Assembly: GCF_026107455.2 (NCBI RefSeq)
Contig: NZ_JAPCHY010000007.1
Location: forward strand, 62,001-126,000
Direction of reading: 5' to 3'
DNA from: Xanthomonas chitinilytica
GTDB lineage: Bacteria > Pseudomonadota > Gammaproteobacteria > Xanthomonadales > Xanthomonadaceae
Length of the DNA stretch: 64,000 nucleotides
The first letter of the stretch is position 1. Each line of letters begins with the position of its first letter. Shown here piece by piece: positions 35,317 to 43,301 of this stretch. A program made the position numbers and the translations under genes. The notes under the pieces were generated by a model. The model ran no database searches. It saw nothing but the letters and a program-made list of their open reading frames with translations, and was not told where the DNA came from.

Positions 35317-35976
35317 TCAGAACCCGGTCCAATCCCCTTCCAGGATGCCCGCCGAAAGCGGATCGGGGGAAGCGTGGTGATTGCCGACCCTGTAGGGCGC
35401 GCCGAAAGCATCCCAGTCGCTCATCGAGGTGCCGGAAAACGCCGGCGACCACGCCGTCCGGATCTTCACCGCCAGTACCGCCCGGGTCAGCTCCCTGCAC
35501 AGCGCCAGCGCCGCGTCCATTCCCTCGTGCGGAAGATCGCAGGCGCGGGCCAACAACAGGCTGTAGGCGAACCGGCAGCCGTCGCGGGCGATGCCGGCGC
35601 GGATTTCGTTGGTGATCGTCAGATAGGTGTCGGGCGGATTGTCCTCGCGCTCGCATACCGTCGGTCCCGGCGACCAGACGCCGGCGCAATGGAAATCCCA
35701 GGCATCGGATGCGCCGAGCGTCCGCGGCGAACCATGCGTCCATTTCCGGTGCGAGGCGGTGTTCCAGCCCAGCTGCCCGAAACGGACGCTGTCCCCTCCG
35801 CGATCGTCCACATGGAACTGGGTCATCCGCAGCGAGGTGCGTCCGCGCGGGCTCTGCATCAGCGGTTCCAGCGCCGGCGCCAGCCGCTGCCACGACTCCC
35901 ACCGCCAGAGCGGCGGCGCGTCGGGGGCGGCGAGGAACAGGAAGACGTCGTAGCGACGGGTCTGGAATCCGGACAT
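35317..35976 (-). CDS. Hypothetical protein, possible immunity-type
   Basis: I do not recognise this 219-residue cytoplasmic protein. It has no signal peptide or membrane helix and is rich in Trp and aromatic residues. Distinct segments are TRRYDVFLFLAAPDAPPLWR, RGRTSLRMTQFHVDDRGG and PDPLSAGILEGDWTGF at the end. The start is uncertain: the ATG at 35976 lacks a good ribosome site, and the frame is open upstream. It follows the SUKH protein gene by 38 bases on the same strand. That pairing suggests an immunity or toxin-related role, but nothing in the sequence proves it. Confidence 0.6.
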   Translation of the reverse strand: MSGFQTRRYDVFLFLAAPDAPPLWRWESWQRLAPALEPLMQSPRGRTSLRMTQFHVDDRGGDSVRFGQLGWNTASHRKWTHGSPRTLGASDAWDFHCAGVWSPGPTVCEREDNPPDTYLTITNEIRAGIARDGCRFAYSLLLARACDLPHEGMDAALALCRELTRAVLAVKIRTAWSPAFSGTSMSDWDAFGAPYRVGNHHASPDPLSAGILEGDWTGF

Positions 35977-36014
35977 GGCGAGGAATGCTGGAATGTCGGG
36001 GAAGTCTGCCCGAT

Positions 36015-37010
36015 TCAGGCGGCGCCGTGGGTGCCATCCAGCAGCGCCAGCGCCTGTCCGTGCAGCTTCGCTTCGTGCGCGGCGCTGAACGCGATGCCAC
36101 CCTCGCCCCGCACCAGTTCGCCCGCGGCGAGCCGCGCATCGAACCAGTCGGCGACGAAGCCCGGGGCATGGCCGCCGGTGCTGAAGCCGGTGTCGGCCAT
36201 GGCGACCAGCGCCGGGTAGGCCTCGTCCCGGAGATAGTCCTCGCACCCCTCGACACGATGGCGGCGCTGGTAGACCCAGAACTGCAGGTCGTACATCAGC
36301 CACGACCCGGGATCGCCATGCAACAAGAAGTGGCGCTTCTCCTCGAGTATCCGCAACGCCTGCGCGCGCATCGCCTCGGCGATGCGCGGCAGCGGCCCGA
36401 AATCTTCCAGCAGCGGCGCCAGCGCCGGCGAGAAGGCGCCGCGCGTCACCGCCAGCAGGCCGTCCTCGTAGTCGTCCAGCGAGGTGTCGTAGGCATCCTC
36501 GGGCACCAGCCCACGCACGAAGCTTTCGAAATCGTCGGCCAGGAAGGTGACGCGATAGTCGGCTTCCTGGTCCACATGCACCACCTGCGGCTCGCCCCCG
36601 GGGCCGCATCGGCGGTAGTCCAGGGCCACCATGTCGTGTCCCGCCGAGGGACAGCTGCAGATGTACACGCCCAGGTCCGGATAGCCCCATTCCTCGACAT
36701 GGAAACGGCTGCCCAGCTCGCCGCCGATGGAATAGCTCTTGTCGCGGCCGATGCTGAGGAACTCGGCGATGGCGACGTGATCCTCGGCCCAGGAAGTCGC
36801 CTCCGCGGTCGGGAAGCAGCAGTTGTGCGGGATGCCGCCGTTGTGTCGGCGCATGAAGGCAAGGTAGGAAGCCGGCAGGCGATAGCCCAGTTCCGCTTCC
36901 AGCGAGGCGACCAGGTCATCGTCCGGCGCCACACCGGTGACGTTCCCGCGGGCGTAGTCGCTGTCCTCCCAGAACGCCTGCAGATCAATGTCGTCGGGGA
37001 AAGCGGGCAT
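36015..37010 (-). CDS. SMI1/KNR4 (SUKH) family protein
   Basis: This 331-residue cytoplasmic protein has an N-terminal SUKH-1 domain (about residues 25-160): LEAELGYRLPASYLAFMRRHNGG is the diagnostic start, followed by AIAEFLSIGRDKSYS, YPDLGVYICSCPSAGHDMVA and VVHVDQEADYRVTFLADDFE. SUKH proteins are mostly immunity proteins that neutralise polymorphic or contact-dependent toxins. The C-terminal half (from about residue 180) is helical and not recognised. AGGAG upstream supports the ATG at 37010. No toxin is seen within the window. Confidence 0.85.
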   Translation of the reverse strand: MPAFPDDIDLQAFWEDSDYARGNVTGVAPDDDLVASLEAELGYRLPASYLAFMRRHNGGIPHNCCFPTAEATSWAEDHVAIAEFLSIGRDKSYSIGGELGSRFHVEEWGYPDLGVYICSCPSAGHDMVALDYRRCGPGGEPQVVHVDQEADYRVTFLADDFESFVRGLVPEDAYDTSLDDYEDGLLAVTRGAFSPALAPLLEDFGPLPRIAEAMRAQALRILEEKRHFLLHGDPGSWLMYDLQFWVYQRRHRVEGCEDYLRDEAYPALVAMADTGFSTGGHAPGFVADWFDARLAAGELVRGEGGIAFSAAHEAKLHGQALALLDGTHGAA

Positions 37011-37153
37011 GAACGAAACTCCTCTCGATGGAAAACGGATGGAAAACACCTGCATGCCGTCGGTTGCGGCCGAGCGCGCACACTGCCTCGCCCACCCACA
37101 AACCGGAATCGGCCAACGTTCCTGCCCGGCGTGGCCCGGCCGGCCGTTCCGCT

Positions 37154-37672
37154 TCAGCGGTAGGCCGGTCCCATCCAGGTCGTGCCTTCGCTGCGCGTGG
37201 CCAGCATCCTCCAGCGCTGGCGGACCACCGTGTCGCGGTTGCGGCTGGTCATGCGGACGCCCGGCATCGCCAGGGTGGAGCGCATCTCCACTTCGGCCGA
37301 GCGCTTGTCCGGTGCCAGCGTCACGCTGACCACGGTCTGCCTGTACTCGATCGGCGAGCGCCCGCCCATGGCCGCCTGCAGCCGGCGCACCTGCTCCATC
37401 GACGCCGACAGGTCGCGGCAGTATTTCGGCTTGTCGGCGGTCTCGCGCTTCTCCTGCGATTCCACCCGCAGGGTGACGGTCTGCTGGAAGTCCTCCGCCA
37501 GCATCGCGCACAGCGCCTCGGCGTCCTGCGCCAGCAACGCCTGTTCGCTGCGCTGGTAGAAATCACGGACCATCTGCTCGTCCAGGCGGTTGCCGCCCAG
37601 GTTGTAGAACAACACGACGCCGATCAGCGCCAGCAACAGCAGCCACACCCGCATACGGCCTTCCCCTGTCAT
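37154..37672 (-). CDS. NTF2-like membrane-anchored protein
   Basis: This protein of about 172 residues has an N-terminal anchor (RVWLLLLALIGVVLFYNLGG) and a periplasmic NTF2/SnoaL-like domain starting MVRDFYQRSEQALLAQDAEA. Two cysteines (EALCAML and PKYCRDL) may pair. It resembles the small lipoprotein beside rpfB in layout, although that one has a lipobox. Starts at 37672 (AGGA, well spaced) and 37654 (GGAAGG) are both plausible. It is divergent from the SDR gene. Function is unknown. Confidence 0.7.
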   Translation of the reverse strand: MTGEGRMRVWLLLLALIGVVLFYNLGGNRLDEQMVRDFYQRSEQALLAQDAEALCAMLAEDFQQTVTLRVESQEKRETADKPKYCRDLSASMEQVRRLQAAMGGRSPIEYRQTVVSVTLAPDKRSAEVEMRSTLAMPGVRMTSRNRDTVVRQRWRMLATRSEGTTWMGPAYR

Positions 37673-37748
37673 CCCGCTTCCTGCGGACACGCAGAGTCTA
37701 TATCGCCTGCTACGCTTGCGCGCCCACCTCCGCAGGCGGCGCTCTCCC

Positions 37749-38510
37749 ATGCAGATTTCCCGGCAACTCGTCCTCGTCACCGGCGCCGGCCGTGGCCTCG
37801 GCCAGTGGCTGGCGCGCGCCTTCGCCCGCGAGGGCGCGCAACTGGTGGTCAACTACCACCGCAGCCGCGAGGCGGCCGAGGCACTGGCCGCCGAGCTCGG
37901 CCCGCAGGCGCTGGCCGTCGGCGCCGACGTCCGCGACCGCGCCCAGGTCGAGGCGATGCTGGCGCAGGCCCGGGTGCACTTCGGCCGGCCGGTCTGCACC
38001 GTGGTCAACAATGCGCTGGCCGACTTCTCCTTCAACGGCGACGCCCGCGCCAAGGCCGGCGACATCGCCTGGGAGGACTTCGCCGCCCAGTTCGACGGCA
38101 GCGTGCGCGGCGCGCTCAACACCGTGCAGGCGGCGCTGCCGGGCATGCGCGGACAGAACTTCGGCCGCATCGTCAACATCGGCACCAACCTGTTCCAGAA
38201 CCCGGTGGTGCCCTACCACGACTACACCGCGGCCAAGGCCGCGCTGCTGGCGCTGACCCGCACCCTGGCCGGCGACCTCGGCCCGGACGGCATCACCGTC
38301 AACATGCTCTCCGGCGGCCTGCTGCGCACCACCGATGCCAGCGCGGCCACGCCCGAGGCGGTATTCGACTACATCGCCGCCAACACCCCGCTGCGCAGCG
38401 TCACCACGCCGGCGGAATTCGCCGACGCGGCGTTGTTCTTCGCCAGCCCCTGGTCGCGCGCGGTCACCGGCCAGAACCTGGTGGTGGACGGCGGCCTGGT
38501 GCGGGACTGA
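37749..38510 (+). CDS. Short-chain dehydrogenase/reductase (FabG-like)
   Basis: This 253-residue SDR has the cofactor motif VTGAGRGLGQWLARAF, VNNALAD in place of the usual NNAG, and the catalytic YxxxK in YHDYTAAKAALLALTR. The usual catalytic serine 13 residues before the tyrosine is threonine (NIGTNLFQN), unusual for the family. It most resembles 3-oxoacyl-ACP reductase-type SDRs with NADP(H) (arginines in the loop after strand 2: YHRSREAAE). Substrate is unknown. The start at 37749 fits the fold; an earlier in-frame ATG adds 11 Arg-rich residues. Confidence 0.85.
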   Translation: MQISRQLVLVTGAGRGLGQWLARAFAREGAQLVVNYHRSREAAEALAAELGPQALAVGADVRDRAQVEAMLAQARVHFGRPVCTVVNNALADFSFNGDARAKAGDIAWEDFAAQFDGSVRGALNTVQAALPGMRGQNFGRIVNIGTNLFQNPVVPYHDYTAAKAALLALTRTLAGDLGPDGITVNMLSGGLLRTTDASAATPEAVFDYIAANTPLRSVTTPAEFADAALFFASPWSRAVTGQNLVVDGGLVRD

Positions 38511-38530
38511 ACCTTTTCGAGGTGGAAAAC

Positions 38531-38929
38531 ATGAGAGCCGAGGACATCGCATTCGATGAAGACCATTGCATGTACGACGTCGCCATCGACGGGCAACGGG
38601 AGCCGGTAACGCTCGAAATATCGGATGCGCTGGAGGCGGCCGACGAGATACTGCGCCGCGACTACAGGGAAAGGATCGCGGGCTTCGTCGACGCCTCGCG
38701 GGAATGGCTTCCCGCCGCGCGCGCGAGGATCGTCAGCGACGTCGGCAATGACGATGGCCTGAAGCTGATGACCATCTACGTCCTGTTCGAACAGGATCGG
38801 GAAGACAGCCTGTACGGATTGCTGTTCAACCTGGATTCCGACAGGGACCACGCAAGGGGAATGATGCTCAGCGGCGAGGATTTCAGGATTTCGAAGTACG
38901 GCGACGCAAGCGTCGCTTTCGAAGGCTGA
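38531..38929 (+). CDS. Small acidic protein, DUF2004/DUF6985-like
   Basis: This 132-residue acidic cytoplasmic protein has no signal or membrane segment. The C-terminal pattern YGLLFNLDSDRDHARGMMLS, then FRISKYGDASVAF, recalls the DUF2004/DUF6985 family, often found near SUKH and other immunity genes; the match is by eye and weak. GAGGTGG precedes the ATG, 20 bases after the SDR stop. It uses codons rare in its neighbours (ATA for Ile, AGG for Arg), a sign of recent acquisition. Confidence 0.6.
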   Translation: MRAEDIAFDEDHCMYDVAIDGQREPVTLEISDALEAADEILRRDYRERIAGFVDASREWLPAARARIVSDVGNDDGLKLMTIYVLFEQDREDSLYGLLFNLDSDRDHARGMMLSGEDFRISKYGDASVAFEG

Positions 38930-39068
38930 GGGTACAGGTCCGTACCGGCCGGACAACCGCCCGGCACCCGGGCCCTGGCGATGGGCATCAGACAACGCCC
39001 GGCGAGGCGTATCGCCTCCCCGCCGACAAGGCAGAGGAGTACCAGGAGCCCCGGCGTCTTCCGTATCG

Positions 39069-39323
39069 CTAATGCCGCTTCGGCGGCTTCGGCCCGCAGT
39101 CGTCGCAACCGCCGCAGGCACCGCCCCCGCCGCTGGCCGGCGGTGCGATCCGCCGCCCCAGCGCCTGCAGCCAGGGCGCGCGCTGCGGCCTGAGCAGGTA
39201 CAAGGCGATGGCACCGCGCAGCTTGCGCACGGTGCCGGGAAACTGCTTCTTCAACACCACCCAGGCGCTGGCCAGCACCGCCAGCGCGACCAACAGGTAC
39301 TGCAGCAGCAGCCCGGCGTCCAT
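39069..39323 (-). CDS. Small Cys-rich membrane protein of the feo operon
   Basis: This 84-residue protein has one membrane helix (LLLQYLLVALAVLASAWVVL), a basic middle (FPGTVRKLRG and LYLLRPQRAPW) and a C-terminal cluster of three cysteines (GGGGACGGCDDCGPKPPKRH). Its start shares one base with the feoB stop (TGATG), so it is translationally coupled. It resembles FeoB-associated Cys-rich membrane proteins in layout and may occupy the role of FeoC. The CGGCDDC tail could bind iron or an Fe-S cluster (inference). Confidence 0.75.
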   Translation of the reverse strand: MDAGLLLQYLLVALAVLASAWVVLKKQFPGTVRKLRGAIALYLLRPQRAPWLQALGRRIAPPASGGGGACGGCDDCGPKPPKRH

Positions 39324-41176
39324 CAGCCGCCTCCCAGCGCCACCGTGACCTGGTAGGTGATCAGCGCGGCCACGTAGGCGGCCGCGAACAGGTAGACGGT
39401 GGCGAAGCCCATCTGCTTCCACGAGTTGGTCTCGCGCTTGATGGTGGCCAGCGTGGAGATGCACATCGGCGCATAGATGTACCAGACCAGCAGCGACAGC
39501 GCGGTGGCCAGCGACCAGCCATCGCTGATCAGCGGGGTGAGCGCCTGGGTCGCGGCATCGTCGTCGGCCGCGGACAACGCGTACACCGTCGCCAGCGAGG
39601 CTACCGCCACCTCGCGCGCGGCCATGCCGGGGATCAGCGCGATGCAGATCTGCCAGTTGAAGCCCAGCGGCGCGAAGAACACGGCCATCGCGTGGCCCAG
39701 CTGGCCGGCGAAGCTGTAGTCGATGGCCGGCATCGTCGCATCCGCCGGCGCGGCCGGGAACGACAGCAGGAACCACAGCAGGATGGTCAGCGCCAGGATG
39801 ATGCCGCCCACGCGCTTGAGGAAGATCATGCCGCGCTCGTAAAGCCCCACCGCCAGGTCGCGCGGGTGCGGGATGCGGTAGGACGGCAGTTCCAGCAGCA
39901 ACGGGTGCTCGCCCTTGTCGCGGCGGAACTTCTTCATCGTCCACGACATCGCCAGCGCGCTGGCGATGCCGGCCGCATACAGGCCGAACAGCACCAGGCC
40001 CTGCTGGTTGAACATCCCCCAGACGGTCTTCTGCGGGATGAACGCGCCGATCAGCAGCGCATAGACCGGCAACCGCGCCGAGCAGGTCATCAGCGGCGCG
40101 ACCAGGATCGTGGCCAGCCGGTCGCGCGGGTCCTGGATGCTGCGGGTGGACATGATCCCCGGCACCGCGCAGGCGAAGCTGGACAGCAGCGGGATGAACG
40201 AGCGCCCGGACAGGCCGGCGGCAGCCATCATCCGGTCCAGCAGGAACGCCGCGCGCGGCAGGTAGCCGGACTCCTCCAGCGCCAGGATGAAGGCGAACAG
40301 GATCAGGATCTGCGGCAGGAACACGACCACCCCGCCGACGCCGGCGATGATGCCGTCCACCAGCAGGCTGTTGAGCGGCCCTTCCGGCAGGACCCCGCCG
40401 ACCCATTCGCCGAGCGCGCCGGTGCCGGCCTCGATCAGGTCCATCAGCGGCGTCGCCCAGGCGTAGACCGCCTGGAAGATCAGGAACATCACCACCGCCA
40501 GCGTCAGCAGCCCGAACAGAGGGTGCAGCAGCCAGCGGTCCAGCGCGTCGTCCACCCTGGCGGTGCGCGAAGGCATGCTCACCGCGGTGGCGAGGATGTC
40601 GCGCACGCGGCCGTGGTAATCGCCGCCTTCGAGTGCCACCGGCTCCGGTGCCGGCAGTGCCGCAGCCATCGCATCCAGCCGCTCGACCAGCGCCCGCGCA
40701 CCGTGGCGGCGTACCGCCACGGTCTCCACCACCGGCACGCCCAGCGCCTGCTCCAGCGCCTGCACGTCGATGCGGATGCCGCGCCGCTGCGCGGCGTCGA
40801 CCATGTTCAGCGCCACGATCATCGGCTTGCCCAGCTCGCGCAGCTCCAGCGCGAAGCGCAGGTGCAGGCGCAGGTTGGTGGCGTCGACCACGCACACCAG
40901 CACGTCCGGCGCCGCCTCGCCCGGATAGAAGCCCCGGCACAGGTCGCGGGTGATCGCCTCGTCCAGGCTGGCTGGCTGCAGGCTGTAGGCGCCGGGCAGG
41001 TCGAGCACCGCGTACTCGCGGCCGGACGGCCCGCGCATGCGGCCTTCCTTGCGCTCCACCGTCACTCCGGTGTAGTTGGCCACCTTCTGCCGGCTGCCGG
41101 TGAGCTGGTTGAACAGCGCGGTCTTGCCGCTGTTGGGATTGCCGACCAGGGCCAGCCGCATCGCTGCCGCGCTCAT
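39323..41176 (-). CDS. feoB: Ferrous iron transporter FeoB
   Basis: This 617-residue FeoB imports Fe(II) through the inner membrane. An N-terminal G domain has GNPNSGKTALFNQLTG (P-loop), the switch-region YTGVTVERKEG, DLPGAYSL and LNMVD. The membrane part has the two Gate regions, including FACAVPGIMSTR and CSARLPVYALLIGAF. It is shorter than E. coli FeoB (773 residues), as is common for this family branch. Its ATG overlaps the feoA stop as ATGA. No Fur box was recognised upstream of feoA. Confidence 0.96.
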   Translation of the reverse strand: MSAAAMRLALVGNPNSGKTALFNQLTGSRQKVANYTGVTVERKEGRMRGPSGREYAVLDLPGAYSLQPASLDEAITRDLCRGFYPGEAAPDVLVCVVDATNLRLHLRFALELRELGKPMIVALNMVDAAQRRGIRIDVQALEQALGVPVVETVAVRRHGARALVERLDAMAAALPAPEPVALEGGDYHGRVRDILATAVSMPSRTARVDDALDRWLLHPLFGLLTLAVVMFLIFQAVYAWATPLMDLIEAGTGALGEWVGGVLPEGPLNSLLVDGIIAGVGGVVVFLPQILILFAFILALEESGYLPRAAFLLDRMMAAAGLSGRSFIPLLSSFACAVPGIMSTRSIQDPRDRLATILVAPLMTCSARLPVYALLIGAFIPQKTVWGMFNQQGLVLFGLYAAGIASALAMSWTMKKFRRDKGEHPLLLELPSYRIPHPRDLAVGLYERGMIFLKRVGGIILALTILLWFLLSFPAAPADATMPAIDYSFAGQLGHAMAVFFAPLGFNWQICIALIPGMAAREVAVASLATVYALSAADDDAATQALTPLISDGWSLATALSLLVWYIYAPMCISTLATIKRETNSWKQMGFATVYLFAAAYVAALITYQVTVALGGG

Positions 41177-41457
41177 GCCGGCACTCCCTGCGTGCGGATC
41201 CGGACCCGGGCCGCCTCGCTGCGGCGCAGCGCGAACCGGGTGAAGCCGACCTGCACCAGCAGCGGCTCGGCGCCCAGCGGACCGCGCGCCACCAGCCGCA
41301 CCTCTTCGCCGTCGACGAAGCCCAGCTCCTTCAGCCTCCTGGCGATCGCATCGTTGGCGTGCAGTTCCTGCACCGCCTCCACCCACGCCGTGCCGTACAG
41401 CGGCAGATCGGACAACGTCACTGTAAGAGCGCCTTCGGACCGATGAAAAAAGGTCAT
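41173..41457 (-). CDS. feoA: FeoA-domain protein
   Basis: This small SH3-like FeoA protein assists FeoB-dependent iron uptake in the cytoplasm. Typical segments are AIARRLKELGFVDGEEVRLV and GPLGAEPLLVQVGFTRFALR. The start is uncertain: ATG at 41457 gives 94 residues without a ribosome site; GTG at 41421 gives 82 residues, closer to E. coli FeoA (75), with GAAGG upstream. A TAGAAT box at 41466-41461 would place transcription start near 41454 and favour the GTG. It leads the feoA-feoB-Cys-rich operon. Confidence 0.88.
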   Translation of the reverse strand: MTFFHRSEGALTVTLSDLPLYGTAWVEAVQELHANDAIARRLKELGFVDGEEVRLVARGPLGAEPLLVQVGFTRFALRRSEAARVRIRTQGVPA

Positions 41458-41543
41458 GGATTCTAGCATCGCGGCGCCGCGTCATTGCCCGCGGCCGGCG
41501 GCCCGCTATGATCCACGCCTGTCTCGACTGGACCGGATGAGCG

Positions 41544-42332
41544 ATGAGCGATGCCCTGCTGGTGGAACGCACGAACGCGGTACTGCGCCTGCAACTGAAC
41601 CGCCCCACCCTGCACAACGCCTTCGATGCCGGCCTGATCGCCGCGCTGACCGCGACCCTGGAAGCGGCCGCGGACGACCGCCAGGTACGCACGGTCCTGC
41701 TGTGCGGGGCCGGCGCCTCGTTCTCGGCCGGCGCCGACCTGCAATGGATGCGCGGCATGGCCGCCGCCAGCGAAGAGGAGAACCGCCAGGATTCGCTGGC
41801 GCTGGCGCGGCTGATGCGCACCCTGGACGAGCTGCCCAAGCCGACCGTCGCCCGGGTGCACGGCGCCGCCTTCGGTGGCGGCGTCGGCCTGGTGGCCTGC
41901 TGCGATATCGCCATCGCCTCCACCCAGGCCCGCTTCGGCCTGACCGAGAGCCGTCTCGGCCTGTTGCCGGCGGTGATCTCGCCCTACGTCATCGATGCCA
42001 TCGGTCCGCGCCAGGCGCGGCGCTGGTTCGCCAGCGGCGAGCATTTCGACGCCGACACCGCGCTGCGCATCGGCCTGGTCCACCAGCTGGCGGAGCCGGA
42101 CGCCATCGACGACGCCGTGCGGCTGCAGCTGGAACTGCTGGGCAAGGCCGGCCCCATCGCCGCCGCCTCGGCCAAGTCGCTGGTACGCCGGGTGCGGCAG
42201 ACCGCCGACCGCGACGTGCTGGACCGCGACAACGCCGCCCTGATCGCCCGCCTGCGGGTATCGGCCGAAGGCCAGGAGGGTCTCGGCGCCTTCCTCGGCA
42301 AGCGCGCCCCGGACTGGACGGCGCAACCGTGA
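41544..42332 (+). CDS. Enoyl-CoA hydratase/isomerase family (possibly methylglutaconyl-CoA hydratase)
   Basis: This 262-residue crotonase-fold enzyme has the oxyanion-hole segments FSAGADLQWMRGM and VHGAAFGGGVGLVACCD, and the catalytic glutamate region FGLTESRLGLLPAVISPYV. The HMG-CoA lyase-like gene that follows suggests that it is the methylglutaconyl-CoA hydratase (LiuC type) of leucine breakdown, although the rest of the liu operon is not in the window. Substrate specificity cannot be read from the sequence alone. Confidence 0.85.
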   Translation: MSDALLVERTNAVLRLQLNRPTLHNAFDAGLIAALTATLEAAADDRQVRTVLLCGAGASFSAGADLQWMRGMAAASEEENRQDSLALARLMRTLDELPKPTVARVHGAAFGGGVGLVACCDIAIASTQARFGLTESRLGLLPAVISPYVIDAIGPRQARRWFASGEHFDADTALRIGLVHQLAEPDAIDDAVRLQLELLGKAGPIAAASAKSLVRRVRQTADRDVLDRDNAALIARLRVSAEGQEGLGAFLGKRAPDWTAQP

Positions 42333-42407
42333 GCCGGCTCGTCCGCGCCTGCCGCCGTCCTGCCCGAACCACCCCGCCCCCCGCCCGTGTTCCCGGAACG
42401 ATCGACC

Positions 42408-43301
42408 ATGAATGATTTCGTCCGCATCGTCGAAGTCGGCCCGCGCGATGGCCTGCAGAACGAAAAGACCCAGGTAGCCACCGCCGACAAGATCGAGCTG
42501 GTCGACCGGCTCTCGGCCACCGGCCTGCGGACCATCGAGGCCACCAGTTTCGTCAGTCCCAAGTGGGTGCCGCAGCTGGCCGACGCCGCCGAGGTGTATG
42601 CCGGCATCGCCCGCCGGCCCGGCGTCGACTATCCGGTGCTGGTGCCCAACGAACAGGGCTACGAGCGCGCACGCGCGGTCGGCGTGCAGGAAGTGGCGGT
42701 GTTCACCGCCGCCTCCGAGCAGTTCAACCGCACCAACACCAATGCCGGCATCGAGGAATCGCTGCAGCGCTTCGCCCCGGTGCTGGCGCGCGCGGCGCAG
42801 GACGGGGTGAAGGTGCGCGGCTACGTCTCCACCGTGCTCGGCTGCCCCTACCAGGGCGAGGTGCCGCTGGCCGACGTGGTACGCGTGGCCACCCGCCTGC
42901 ATGCGATGGGCTGCTACGAGATCTCGCTGGGCGACACCATCGGCGTCGGCACCCCGTACAAGGCGCGGGCGATGCTGCGCGCGGTGGCCGCCGAACTGCC
43001 GATGGCCGCGCTGGCCGTGCACTTCCACGACACCTACGGCCAGGCGCTGGCCAACATCGCCGCCTGCCTGGAGGAAGGGGTGCGGGTGGTGGATGCCGCG
43101 GTGTCCGGCGCCGGCGGCTGCCCCTATGCCCGCGGCGCCAGCGGCAATGTCGCCAGCGAGGATGTGGTGTATATGTTGCACGGCATGGGGGTGACGACCG
43201 GCATCGACCTGCCGGCCTTGGCGGCGACCGGACGCTGGCTGGCGCAGAAGCTCGGGCGCGAGACCGGCAGCAGGACCGGAAGGGCGATGGCAACGACATG
43301 A
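42408..43301 (+). CDS. Hydroxymethylglutaryl-CoA lyase
   Basis: This 297-residue TIM-barrel lyase splits HMG-CoA into acetoacetate and acetyl-CoA, the last step of leucine catabolism. Visible are VGPRDGLQNEK (substrate and metal binding), GYVSTVLGCPYQGEV, LGDTIGVGTP, HFHDTYGQALAN (metal His) and the catalytic-loop cysteine in GAGGCPYARGASGNVASED. It is 75 bases downstream of the crotonase gene. Its stop overlaps the start of the next gene as ATGA, tying leucine catabolism to a cyclic di-GMP protein in one transcript. Confidence 0.93.
   Translation: MNDFVRIVEVGPRDGLQNEKTQVATADKIELVDRLSATGLRTIEATSFVSPKWVPQLADAAEVYAGIARRPGVDYPVLVPNEQGYERARAVGVQEVAVFTAASEQFNRTNTNAGIEESLQRFAPVLARAAQDGVKVRGYVSTVLGCPYQGEVPLADVVRVATRLHAMGCYEISLGDTIGVGTPYKARAMLRAVAAELPMAALAVHFHDTYGQALANIAACLEEGVRVVDAAVSGAGGCPYARGASGNVASEDVVYMLHGMGVTTGIDLPALAATGRWLAQKLGRETGSRTGRAMATT

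Noticed and set aside
35977..36690. Upstream extension of the 219-residue hypothetical protein
   Set aside because: The extension overlaps the SUKH gene in another frame and is Gly/Arg/Ala-rich noise.
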